Below, piece after piece: positions 50,050 through 62,682 of a stretch of DNA of 64,000 bases (within the stretch, counting starts at the first letter, position 1; each line of letters begins with the position of its first letter). Made by a program: the position numbers and the translations under genes. The stretch lies in the NCBI GenBank assembly GCA_011316305.1, contig SAUG01000057.1, positions 1 through 64,000 of the forward strand, given 5' to 3'. The notes under the pieces were generated by a model, which was not told the origin of the DNA, did no database searches, and saw only the letters and a list, made by a program, of their open reading frames with translations. Source of the DNA: Rusavskia elegans. Its lineage: Eukaryota; Ascomycota; Lecanoromycetes; Teloschistales; Teloschistaceae.

Positions 50050-52140
50050 TTCTTACCGTCTTTACTATTCTTTCTTTTATTTTTACTTCTATTACTATTA
50101 CCTTTTTAGCGTTTACTACCGCTATTCTTTTATTTCTCTACTATCTAGGCCTTTTTTAATTTAGAATAAAGGCTATAGCAGGTTTTCTTTATATAGTTAT
50201 TTCGGTTATAGTAGAAATAGTAGTCGATTTTAATAACTTACTTATTCGGGTTATTTATAGATAGGAAGGCCTTAGTTCTAGTATTAGTATATTCTATACT
50301 ACTATATTAGCGATACTTTTTACTAATAGTAATACTAATAGTTTTATCTAAAGTAACTATTTTCTATTTTTACTTATTTTTATTACTAACGATAATATTA
50401 CTTTAGGTAAATAAGGTCTAAAAGTAGCTAAAGGCGGTATTAAGGCTCTAAAAGAATTTTAAAATAAAAAGACTTTCTAAAATAGTTATACCTATAGCTA
50501 AAATTTTATTAGTAAATTTGTAAAATTTAGCTATAAGCCTCTATATTTTTAAAAGAACTATTATAATAGAGGGTATCTAGCTAGGCGTTAAGTTCTATAA
50601 GCTTACTAGTACTATAGATTCTATATTATATCTAGAATTCATCTAGTATCTTTTTAGCGTCTAATATAATATCTTTAATAAGGTTTTTAGCGTTAGTACT
50701 ATAGATTATTTTAATTACTATATAGGTATATTCTATACGTTCTTCTTTATAGTTAAAAAAAACTATAGGTAAAGGACTTTTAGTAGCGGCTCGGAGGTTA
50801 TTAAAAACAAGGTAGGCTATAATAGCTTTCTCTTAATTTTTATAATCCGAGCAGGTTTTAAACTTCGGAATAATATTAATAGAGTAGCTAGAACCCTCTA
50901 GTTTAATATTATCTATAGTTAGTATTAAAAGAGTAGATATATTACTAAATTTAGTACTAGACTATAAAATACTGCGAGGAATAGTATTATAGAAAAATAA
51001 ATCTAAAGGAAAATCTAGAGGCGAGTAATTAGAAAATATAATAATTTTAAAGCCGAATAAATTATTCGGGCTTAGAAAGGTAGATAAAAAACTAAGAGAT
51101 ATAAAGAGTTCCGGATTATCTTTAGATATAATAGAAGGAGATTTTAATAGCGGAAAGTAATTAGAGTCCGGATATAGATAGCTCTAGATAATAAAATCGA
51201 TTTATTATTAGTTATAAAAAAGCCTATAGTCTTCGATAAAGAATTAGAAATTATAGATAGTTTAGTTTACCCGGAGGTTTTTAGATAGTCTTTAAAAGAA
51301 ATATTATTTAAAACTTTTAAGATTATAAAAATAAATATAAAGCCTTAATAGTAATAATAATATAGATATAGATATAAGGTTTAAAATAGGTTAGATAAAG
51401 CTTTAAAAGTTAAAACGATATAATAATAGTCCTTAGTAATAAATAGAAAGCTTCGAGTTTTTATACTATTTAGAACTAGATAATATAGCTAGTAAAACTA
51501 AGGCTAGGCTCGATAGTTCTAAATTCTAGAAGCGAGCGGTAGTTAGTTTAAAAGTAGTAGATACTCGCTTAGACTATTAGGAGGTTAGGAAAATATAATA
51601 GCTAGAAAAAGTCTACTAGCTCCCTATTTTATAAAGGTTCTAGCCTATACTATATTAGCTGGATAGTCGTTTCCTATATTTATTTATAATAGCTAGCAGG
51701 AGCTCAGCTATTATTACTATAAATTATACGCCGATAACTAGTATTAACTAGGCGGTAGATATAGAGCTAATAATTATAGAAAATTATATTTTAAAGGTCT
51801 AACTACTATATCTAGCGTAGTATTCCTATAGTAGTATATCTATATATAGTAAATTAGCGACTTATATTTTATCCGAAAGTAAAGAAGTTAGTAGTTTAAA
51901 CGGCTAGAAGGTTATAAAATAAGATAAAAAAAGGTCTACTTAGCTATTTATAATTTCGGTAGTTACCGGAGTATTTATAAGTAGTATAACTATAGACTTT
52001 ATTATTCGCCGTATTAGATACTTTATAGGTTTAATAATATATATCGAACCGAAAGGAAAAGTAGATAGGAAAGAAGATTCTTTATATAGCTAAGATAGTA
52101 TTAAGTATAAAAGTATAATATTCGCGAATAACGATAACTA
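50050..52140 (-). pseudogene. C2 gag relic
   Basis: This is colinear with C1 gag. The CCHC knuckle can be read near 50174-50215 with one Cys codon (TGC) intact. Confidence 0.65.
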
Positions 52141-52167
52141 TTATAAACTAACTCGGCCTAAACTTCT

Positions 52168-52179
52168 AGACTTATAACC
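52168..52179 (-). promoter_or_regulatory. Primer binding site of C2 (half-tRNA Met)
   Basis: AGACTTATAACC beside the 5' LTR matches the initiator tRNA-Met anticodon arm at 9 of 12 bases; all three differences are transitions. Confidence 0.65.
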
Positions 52180-52342
52180 TATTAAAATTATATATATAGA
52201 ATATTAAGCTTGATTTACTAAGGTAGGCTTTCGCCTGAACTAAGTATATAAGAAGGAGGTAGTAGGGCCTTGGCGCCGAAATCCACTAGGCCTGATCGGT
52301 ACTAGCGCCCTTAGCGCCTTGGTATAGCTGTTATACGTAATA
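52180..52342 (-). repeat. 5' LTR of copia C2, end-truncated
   Basis: The first 163 bp of the LTR are present; the terminal CGTACTTCCAATA segment is missing, so D sequence follows directly. Confidence 0.8.
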
Positions 52343-52795
52343 CTACCTTTTAACCTAATTAACTAGGTAAAGCTTCTAGCTATAGTAGCTAGCGTAATAG
52401 CTAATAACTCTATAGCTAGTAACTATTTTAAAGCTATCCGAACTGTAAAGTATTTTAATAGTTTAGTAGAACGTTTAGATATAGGTTATATAATAAATAT
52501 TAATAAAGCTATTACTATTTATAATTACTTTATATTTTAGTAGATAGATATAGCGGAAATATTAAATACTTATAATTATTTATAACGTCGAGAAAGGATA
52601 GACAGAAAACTACGAGTAATAAAATTATATTTATATAGTAAAGGATTCGTTATCGCGAATAAAAAAAGAAATAGTTAAATAGAAGTAATTAACTACGTTT
52701 TAAATTTTATCTAACGAATATATCTTTAGCTATAAAGATTTCTTTATATATAAAATATAGAAATGGCTGCCGTATATATAAAAACTAAAAAGGTA
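52343..52795 (+). repeat. Family D element, right part, split by copia C2
   Basis: This continues the D reading frame (F-K-A...Y-F-N-S-L-V-E-R-L-D-I-G-Y-I-I to a TAA near 52590) and the downstream part, ending about 50 bp short of the usual D end. Confidence 0.7.
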
Positions 52796-52796
52796 T

Positions 52797-55131
52797 ATAT
52801 TGTATTAAAGTTACCGAAACTAGTAGAATATTATATAGAGATAATTTTATCTATATAACTATAGAGAAAGGCGGTTTTAATATCTATTTAATCGAGTTCT
52901 AGACTATAGACGGTAGCTATAGCGAAAATTACTTTATATAATATTAGTTTAATAATAAAAGCGAAAATATAAATAAAATTAATACCGGCTTCCTATTTAA
53001 ATCTATAAACGATCTAGCGAGCTTTAAAATATATAATTTTATTTTCGGTACCTTTTTTAACTTTATATATTTATTTACTTCGGAGAAAATATTTTATTGA
53101 AAGTAGTAATCTTTTAGTAAATAGTATCTAAATACTATTAAATTCTAATAATACTAGTAATTTTTTTATAGTTTTATATTATTTATCGATATAGAGTAAT
53201 TCTATAGCCTTTTTATATAACTAGATTTCTAAAAATTCTAATATTATACTTTTTTTAGAGTACTGATAAATATATAGATATTTATAATTAAATCTAGTAA
53301 AAAACGATTATAATTATTTAATATCCGGAAATCAAAATAATTATATAGAATTTTAAAATAAGATTAGATAATACGATCGATTTATAGATAATATATAATA
53401 GTCTAAAAATAGGATAGTAATATATCGAAATCGAAATTCGAATCCGAGTTTTTAACTTCGGTAATATAAAGACTATTAGATATAATAGCCGGTAAAAAAA
53501 CTTAGTTACACGTAAAAGAAATTTAGTAAAATATTAGAATTTAGCGAAGAGAAGCTATTAGTTTAAATATTGATAGAAGATTACTATTTACTAGATTATA
53601 AATTTAATCTCTTAGAATTAGATCTTCTATCAGTATACTACTATTTCCATAGAAGCTACTATTTACTTTTAGATTCTTCTAATTTCTGTATATCTAATAA
53701 ATTTAGATTTTAATCTATCTTTTTAAACACTACGAAAGAAACGTGGACTATTTTATCTTTGAAATTTAATAGCTTATAAATAATATCGCTAAACTAATTA
53801 ACTAATATATATTTATATCTTCGATTATAGAAATTTCGAGTTATTTTACTATATATTAGATATACTATTAAACCTAATATATAGTATCGGTTTAAATCTA
53901 AAGGCTTACTATTATATGAAATTATTTCTAATTTACTACTAGATAACCGGAAATAAAAAAAATAGTAACTTTAATAAATAATAGCTAATTTTTTAACTAA
54001 AGCTACTATAAATTAATATAGGATATACTTTATATACTAGTATTTACCCGAAGAATTTAGAAATACGATTCTATTATAAATTATTAGATATAGTAAATAC
54101 CTACTGGATATCTTTATTAGTAAAGATTTTAGATATAAAATAATTTCTAATTTCGTTAGTACTACTAAAATAATTAATAATAAAAACGCCTCTTTTATTA
54201 TAAGCGTAGAAGTAGTTCTAGTATTTAAAGATTTTAGAAAAATCTTTTATTTTAATTATATAGATACTATATTTCTAAATATTATTATCTAGAAAAGTAA
54301 ATATAGATTAATTCCTATTTTATACTACTAGAATCTTACCCTTTTAAATAGGTCCTATATAGATAGTATTAATAACGTCTATAGAACCGCTATTAGAGCG
54401 TTAATAGCTCCTATTAAACTATTTATATTATTTATATAGAATATAAATTTTATTAAAACGGATTTAGATTTAGAAACTTTAAATAAATCGATTTCTATAG
54501 ATATATCCGCTAATTTATATAAATTCCAGTTATTAATATATCTAAACCGGGCGTACTAAATATTTCCTACTTATATTAATATTTTAGCGAGGGCCTTTAT
54601 AGCTATTTTAGGTATTAATAAAAATATAAACGAAAATAGAAAAAAAAAAGAAATAGAAAAAGATTTTATAAAGCCGCGCTATAAAGGATTAAAAATAAAT
54701 AGAAATAGAATTTTAAATATTAAAGTAGTTAATATTAAATTCGAAGTACTAAAATTAAAACTAAAGCTATATTCTTTAATAATTACTTTAATATCTATTT
54801 TCTAAATTTATATTATTAAATAAAGGTTAATACCGGATCCAGAAATATAAAGAATATTATAGATCTCTATAGAACGATAATTACTATTGATTAAATAAAT
54901 AAATATTATAATATCTTTAGTAATCTATCGGAAGCTAATAGTTCTACTAATACCGATTATAGATTCGTTTTAGATAAATATTATACTAGATTCAATAAAG
55001 ATATATCGCTAGAATATAGTATAATAGTAATAAATATAGTCGAATATCTAACTATTAATAAAATTTTATTTATTTAATAAGGCCGATAAAAATATAGAAA
55101 TAAAACTTACAAAACTAAAATTAGTCAAAGC
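52797..55131 (-). mobile_element. Copia fragment (integrase-RT part), interrupted by C3
   Basis: This corresponds to about 7150-9490 of C1. It has no LTR. C3 begins at 55132 and has cut it, so the remainder may lie beyond the window. Confidence 0.75.
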
Positions 55132-55307
55132 TGTTGAAATCATATATATAGAACATCAAGTTTAATTTACTAAAGTAGGCTTTCGCCTGAACTAAATATA
55201 TAAAAAGGAGGTGGCAGGGCCTTGGCGTCTAGATCCACTAGGCCTGATCGGTACTAGCGCCTTTAGCGCCTTAATATAGCTATTATACGTAATACGTACT
55301 TCTAATA
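55132..55307 (-). repeat. 3' LTR of copia C3
   Basis: The full 176-bp LTR starts TGTTGAAATCAT and ends CTAATA; the outer side is less mutated than the inner side. Confidence 0.85.
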
Positions 55308-58300
55308 CTCCTATATAAATTATATATACCGAGAGTAAACATTAAATAGATTTACTATATACTCGCTAAAAAACCTATATAAAAATAAATTTATATATAA
55401 TAAAAGCGAGGTAGATAAAGTTTAAAAAGCTTCTATAGTAGATATATATATATAAATTATAAGAATCGAAATCTAAATAAAAGAAATTAGAATTTCTATA
55501 GTTTCTATAGTATTCTAAACCCTCTATAGTAGTAGTATACTTAGTAGAATACTAGTATAGGTACTAGTTTATAATATAGATTTCTTTAAAGTATTTAAAA
55601 TAGATATTACCCGATTAAAAAAGTATATCTAGAGCTTCGGCGATTAAAAGTACCTATTTAGTAGTAAATTATAGATATTATCGGTTATTATCGATACCGT
55701 TAAAATACTAAAAGGTATTAATATTATATTTTTTTTAATTTATTAAAGAGTATATACTAAATATCTACTAGATTGTTATAAGCCTTTATAGATATATTAA
55801 AAGTTATATCGCCTAAATAGATCTAGATTTAGAAGTATTTATTATAGCTTTAAAGATTAATATAAGTTTTTAGATTATTAATAATTACGGCGCTTTAATA
55901 ATACTACTTCTAGAGTTTCTATAGAATTCTATAGTTAATTTTATAATATAACTAGATAGTAAAAACCTCGATACGTATTTATATATTATTATTATCTAGC
56001 TATAGACCGCTAAAAATATCGCGATTCTAAAAACTATTAATATTATTTTTTATCTAATAGTATTTAGATTCGAGGCTTAAATAAAATAGTACCCGAAGGT
56101 AGAAATAGAAAAGATTATTATTATAGTTTATATAGATAATATTAACTCGAAAGTAATTTAATAGTTTATTAAATATTTCGATATATATATATAGGTCTAG
56201 CTTTCTAGAAATATTAAAAGTAAAGTTAAATTTTCGAAGGCTACCTAAATTTATAACGGCTAAAAGTAGTATTAAATAAAAGTATAGAATATAAAAAATC
56301 GAATTATATAATTTATATATTAGATAGTATAGAATTTATAAAAATATATTTAAAAATATAGTAGTAGTAGATAGTAGATAAAACTAAGTAGCGGATAGCT
56401 AGCGGCTAGGGTACTAACTAGTTTATATCTATACGCTAGTTCTAAAAAGCTGTATATAAAGCCCGAATAGTCTACTAGATTATTAAAATACGTTTTACCG
56501 ATATTAAAACTAGTTAATATATTAAATCTAATATAGAATTTAGTAGGGTATAGACTAAAGATATCTTTTTAGCGTTTTATTACTAAAATAAAAGGATAAG
56601 TCCGGGTATAGATAATTATATACAGATTTCGATCGAATATACTATTAGAAAGTATATAAAAGGTATAGCAATTTAAAAACGATATAAATATTATATAAAT
56701 AGGTCTATAAGATCTAAAATTATTAAAAGGTTTAACTATTCCTTTTAGTATATATTATATTTTCCCAAAATTATATTTATAGATATATAATAATTACTAG
56801 TACCCCGGAATTAATTATATTTCGAGGGAAATTATTATTAGAAAGAATCTTTATAATTTAGACGGATTATCGCTATTATTATTTAAAATTTTAAGAATTT
56901 TTAGGTTTTTAAACCTAAATACTATATAGAAGACTTCGAATTTACTTTTATCTAGAGTTTTAGTAAATCTATTAGCTACTATTTATTCTATTAAAATATA
57001 CTAAAGGTTATTAGCGACTTTTTTCTATATAAATTTAATATAGATATTAATTGATTTAGTATAATTATAGACCTAAAGGTTTTTAGCGAAAGTAATAGCG
57101 CCCTAGTTATTATTAGAGAGAATTACTATATCTAGGGTAGTATTTAGATTCTATTTATTAATAAATAACTAATTTAGAATATAATTTAACTAAATAGCCT
57201 TTTTAGTAATTCTAGTTTCTCTATCTAATTCTATTTCGGTAATTAATATAGCTATAATAGTTTACCGTTTAGATAACTAGCTAATAATATAGGATCTAAT
57301 ATTAAAAATATATTTAGAAATAAAATAACGGGGTTTATAGTTACCTATCTAATCGGTATTAGTATACCTTTAAAACTTATATATATCGCTTTTATAGATA
57401 AAATAAAGTAAGCCGTTTTATATAGAGACTTAAAAATTCTAATAACGGCGTTCTAGTCGTAGTTTATAGAATTTAATAAATATTAACTTATAATAGAAAT
57501 AGCGAAAGCGATATTAAAATAGGTTCTAAATATAGTATATATTAAAGAGCCGATAGTATTCTTATATTTATATTTTATTAGAAAAATATAGTTCTAGTCG
57601 GCGGAAATAGTTTCTAAATAAAGACCGAAATCTATAGAAATAGAAATATTATTTTTATAAATAGTAAAACTACTATCTTTTCGAATTTATTTGAAATAAA
57701 TAGTTTAGTTTAGTTAAATAGTATAGAGTTTCCGGTTTCTAATAATTTTTATACCGAAATAGAAATTGATAGAATCTAAATCTAATATTTAAAAATATTT
57801 ATTTAGATATATCTTAATATTATAAAAATTCTAATAACTAGCACTATATAGGAGTATATTATTAATATAAACGCCGATAATAATTATACTATTATAGAAA
57901 ATACTATAATCGGATTCTTAAGGTTTAAAATTAATAGTAGTAAAAAATTTAGTAAAATAGCGGTATTAGATCCGAAGTAACTATTTAAAACTATAAAACG
58001 CCTTTCGAAACTTATATATTATATTAGAATTACCGAAACTAGTAGAATATTATATATAGATAATTTTATCTATATAACTATAGAAGAAAATAGTTTTAAT
58101 ATCTATTTAATTTTATTCTAGACTATAGGCGGTAGTTATAGCGAAAATAGTTTTATATAATATTAGTTTAATAATAGAAGCGAAGGTTTTATTAAAATCG
58201 ATACCGGCTTCCTATTTAAAATTACGAATAATCTAGTAAGTTTTAAACAGCGTAATTTTACTATTAGCGTCCCTTTTAATTTTATATACCTATTAACCTT

Positions 58301-61300
58301 CTAGAAGATATTTTATAGAAGGTATTAATATTTTAATATATAATATCTAAATATTATTAAATTCTAATAATACTAGTTTTTTTCTATAGCTTTATACTAT
58401 TCGTTAGTATAGAATAATTCTATAACCTCTTTATATAACTAGAGTTCGGTAAGATTTAATACTATATAATCCTTTATAGTACTAATAAATATATAGATAT
58501 ATATAATTAGATCTAGTAAAAAATAATCGTAATTATCTAGTATTCGGAATTCGGGGTAATTAGATAGAACTTTAATAAGAGATTAGATAATATAATCGGT
58601 TTATAGATAAAATATAATAATCTAAAAATAGAATAGTAATATATCGGAATCGGAATCCGAATCTAAATTATTAATTTTAATAATATAAAGACTATTAGAC
58701 AAGTTAGCCGGTAATAAAACTTAACTGTAGGTAAAAGGAATTCGGTAAAGTACTAGAATTTAGTAAAACAAAGCTATTAGTTTAGATATTAATAGAAAAT
58801 TACTAGATTATAACTATTACCTTTTAGTATTAGACCCCCTATTAATATACTACTATTTCTATAGAAATTACTATTTACTTATAGATTTTTCTAATTTCTA
58901 TAGATTTAATAAATCTAGATTTTAATCTATTTTTTTAAATACTATAGAAAAGATATAGATAATTTTATTCTAAAAGTTAAATAATTTATAAATAATATTA
59001 CTAAAGTAACCGATAAAAATATATTTATAGTTTCGATTATAGAATTTCTAAATTTTTTTACTATATATTAGATATACTATAGAATCTAGAATATAGAATC
59101 GGTTTAAATCTAGAGGTTTATTATATTTCTTTTTATATAGAATTATATCTAATTTACTACTAGATAACCGGAAGTATAGAAAAATAGTAATTTTAATAAA
59201 TAATAGCTAATATTTTTTACTAAAGCCGTTATAAACTAAAATAGAATAGACTTTATATATTAGTATTTATCTAAAGTATTCGGAAGTACTATTCTATTAT
59301 AGATTATTAAATATAGTAGGTTCCTACTAGATATATTTATTAATAAAGCTTTTAGATATAATATAACTCCTAAATTTATTATCGCTATAAAAATATTAAA
59401 TAATAAAAACGCCTTTTTTATTATAGACGAAGAAATAGTTCTAGTATTTAAAGATTTTAAAACTCTCTTTTATTTTAGTTATATAAATACTATATTTCTA
59501 AATATTATTATCTAGAAAGGTAAAAATATATTAACTTCTATTATATACTACAAGAACTTTACTTTTTTAAATAGATCCTATACGTTTAGCGTAAACGAAA
59601 TTTATAGAACCGCTACTAAAGTAGATATAGCTTTTATAAAGCTATTTAAATTATTTATCTAGAATATAAATTTTATAGAAATCGGATTTAAAGACTTTAA
59701 ATAAATCGATTTCTATAGATATATTCGCTAGTTTATACAAATTCTAGTTATTTAAATATTTAAACCGGACGTATTAGATATTTTTAAAGCTATATCGGGT
59801 ATTAATAAAAATAAAAATAATTAAAAAATTAAAAAAATAATAGAAAAAGGTTTTATAGGGCCGCGCTATATAATATTAATATTTAATAGAAATAGACTTT
59901 TATATATATAGATAGTTAATTATAAATCCGGAATACTAAAACTAAAGTTAAAATTATAGTTTTTAATAATTACTTTAGCGTTTATCTTCTAAAATTATAA
60001 TATTAATAGAAAATTAATACTAGACCCGGGGATATAAAGGATATTATAGAATTCTATAGGGCGGTATCTATTATTAATAAAGTTATTAAATATAATAATA
60101 CTTTTAGCGATCGGTCGGGAGCTAATAGTACTACTAATACTAGTTAAAGATTTATTCTAAATAGATTTTATACTAGATTCGATAAAGAAATACTACTAGA
60201 AAATAGTATAATAGTTATAGATATAGTTAAATATCTAACTATTAGTAAAATCTAGTTTATTTAATAAAGCCGATAAAACTATAGGAATAAGAGTTATAAA
60301 GCTAAAATTAGTAGAAGCCGGTACTATTATAATAAAATTTAGTAGATTTATTTTTAGATTTATTATTTTTAGATTTATCATTTTTACTATTTTTACTATT
60401 TTTACTATTCTTTTTTTTACCGCCTTTATTTTTATTACTATTACTCTTTTAGCGTTTACTACTACTATTTTTCTATTTTTCTACTATCTAAGCTTTCTTT
60501 AATTTAGAATATAGACTATAGTAGGTATCTTTTATATAGCTATTTCGGTTATAATAAAAATAGTAGTCGACTTTAATAACTCGTTTATTCGGGTTATTTA
60601 TAGATAAAAAGGCTTTAGTTCTAGTAGTTGTAGATTTACTATTACTATATTAGTAATATTTCTTACAAATAGTTATACTAATAATATTATTTAGAATAAC
60701 TATTTTCTATTTTCGCTTATTTTTATTACTAATAATAATATTATTTTAGGTAAATAAAGTCTAGAAGTAGCTAAAAGCGGCTTTAAAGCCCCGAAGGAAT
60801 TTTAAAATAAAAAAACTTTCTAAAATAATAACGCTTATAATTAAAATTTTATTAATAAATTCGTAAAATTTAGCTATATAAACTTCTATATTCTTAAAAA
60901 AACTATTATAATAGAAGGTATCTAGCTAGATATTAAGTTCTATAAATTTACCGGTACTATAGATTTTATATTATATCTAGAATTTATCTAGTATCTTTTT
61001 AATATCTAATATAATATTTTTAATAAGGTTTTTAGTATTAATACTATAGATTATCTTAATTATTATATAGGTACGTTCTATCTATTTTTCCTTATAGTTA
61101 AAAGAAGCCGGAAATAAAAGACCTTTAATAGTAGTTCGGAAATTATTAAAAATAAAATAGACTATAATAGCTTCCTCCTAATTTTTATAATCTAAGTAGG
61201 TTTCGAGCTTCGGAATTATATTAATAGGATAGCTAGAACTTTCTAATTTAGTATTATCTATAGTTAATATTATAGGGGTAGATATATTACTAAATTTCGT

Positions 61301-61670
61301 ACTAGACTATAGAATACCGTAAAAAATAGTATTATAGAAAAAAAAGTCCGAAAAAAGGTTTAGAAGTAAATACCCGGGAAGCGTAATAATTTTAAAGTCG
61401 AATAAATTACTCGGGTTTAAAAATATTAGAAAAGAACTAAAAACTATAAAAAGGTCCGGGTTATCTTTAAATACGATAAAAAGTAACTTTAATAGATAGT
61501 AATTAAAGTCTAGGCGTAGACGGCCCTAGATAGTAAAATTAATTTACTATTAATTATATAGAAGCCTATAGTCTTCGATAGAAAATTAGAAATTATAGAC
61601 GGTTTAGTTTACCCGGAGATTATTAGGTAGTTTTTAAAAAAAATATTATTTAAGATTTTTAAGGTTATAA
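55132..61670 (-). mobile_element. Copia element C3, right end displaced by C4
   Basis: The 3' LTR is at 55132-55307 (176 bp). The interior is colinear with C1 to the gag region (C1 about 10850) and then stops where C4 is inserted. RIP damage is heavy. The left outer 5 bp are AAAGC; the matching right copy is not in the window. Confidence 0.82.
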
Positions 61671-61738
61671 TATTGAAATCATATATGTGGAATATCAAGC
61701 TTGATTCACTAAAATAGACTTTCGCCTGAACTAAGTAT

Positions 61739-62682
61739 TTATTTATTTAGTTATTTGTTTTGGTTTTGGTGCCCGGTGAACCAGTGGTTCGGTAAGTAAA
61801 TTAAACGTTGGTATACCAGTATTAAATATACGGTAGTAGAACTTATACCCTAGTTTAGTTAACGTAAATAACGGTTCTTTCTATAGAATTTTAATTTAAA
61901 TTTATTCAGTAATATAACGTATCCTTCTACCGATAACTTAATATAGAGATTTTTACAGATAAATATACCTCGCAGTTATCGTTTCTTCTTTATTTACTAG
62001 TAATATAAGCCCCTCGTAAGTACTATAACTTACTAAAAGCCCTTACGTACGTATATACTCCCGTAACAGCTACAGCTATAAGCTAAACCAGACGGTAGTA
62101 TCTATATCTATAATAACTATATCTACCCGCGCGGTCGTCGACTACCTCGTTATAGCTAGAATAACCTATTTCGACTTTAACCTAGATCTCCTTTTTACCG
62201 CCTTTAAAACGCGCTATCTAACCTTCCTACCCCCCTTTAGCCTAATCGACCGGGTAAAGCTTCTAGCCGTAGTAGCTAGCGTACTACCTAGCGACTCTTT
62301 TAAAGCTAGGTAGGCTAAAGAGTACTTTAACAGCTTAGCGGAGCGTTTAGGTACGGGTTATATAATAAGTACGGCCGATACGATAAGTATAGATAATTAC
62401 TTCGTAGTATAGCAGGTAGATATAGCGGAAATATTAGATACTCCTAATTATTTATAACGTCGAGGAAGGAATAGTAGAAGATTCGTAATCGAATAAAGAA
62501 GGAAATAGTCAATGTAATTGACTGCGCTGTAAATTTTGCCTGATGAACTGTGTACCTTTGGCTGTGAAAATTTCTTTGCTGCACGTGAAATACAACAATC
62601 GTTGCCGTATATAACGTTGATGAAATATACATATATGTATGAAAACTCAATATGACCCCAGATAGGAGCCTTCCAGGGGGGG
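61739..62682 (+). mobile_element. Complete family D element, 944 bp, least mutated copy
   Basis: It is flanked by a perfect 13-bp duplication, CTGAACTAAGTAT (61726-61738 and 62683-62695), taken from the C4 LTR. The left end is T-rich (TTTATTTATTTAG) and the right end is a G run. There are no inverted ends. The minus strand therefore has an A-rich 3' end, as in LINE-mobilised retroposons. A plus-strand reading frame lies inside (separate entry). Parts with TG/CA, such as 62510-62680, show weaker RIP. At least ten other copies or pieces occur in the window. Confidence 0.8.
62049..62456 (+). pseudogene. Conserved frame of family D, unknown protein
   Basis: This is a plus-strand frame of about 135 codons ending in TAA at 62456, with only a few internal TAG codons at likely Gln sites. 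It contains A-K-E-Y-F-N-S-L-A-E-R-L and, at the end, V-D-I-A-E-I-L-D-T-P-N-Y-L. The same frame and the same stop are found in the D copies at 52343-52795 and, in part, at 292-1877. It may extend upstream towards 61790. No family was recognised. The overlapping minus-strand frame is Ser/Leu/Arg-rich and looks like an antisense shadow. Confidence 0.45.

Larger units (their letters stand above)
44746..52342 (-). mobile_element. Near-complete Ty1/copia element C2
   Basis: C2 is 7,597 bp and colinear with C1. The 3' LTR at the left is 176 bp; the 5' LTR at the right lacks its last 13 or so bases. The flanks are the two halves of one D copy. The gag knuckle is near 50174-50215, the RT box near 47469-47480, and the extra segment between RNase H and LTR lies at about 44922-46690. 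RIP damage is moderate. The target duplication cannot be confirmed because of the LTR end loss. Confidence 0.9.

Noticed and set aside
62444..62650. A 68-codon minus-strand open frame starting with ATG
   Set aside because: It lies in the noncoding right part of family D, opposite to the conserved frame. It is open only because RIP is weak there and is not kept in other D copies.
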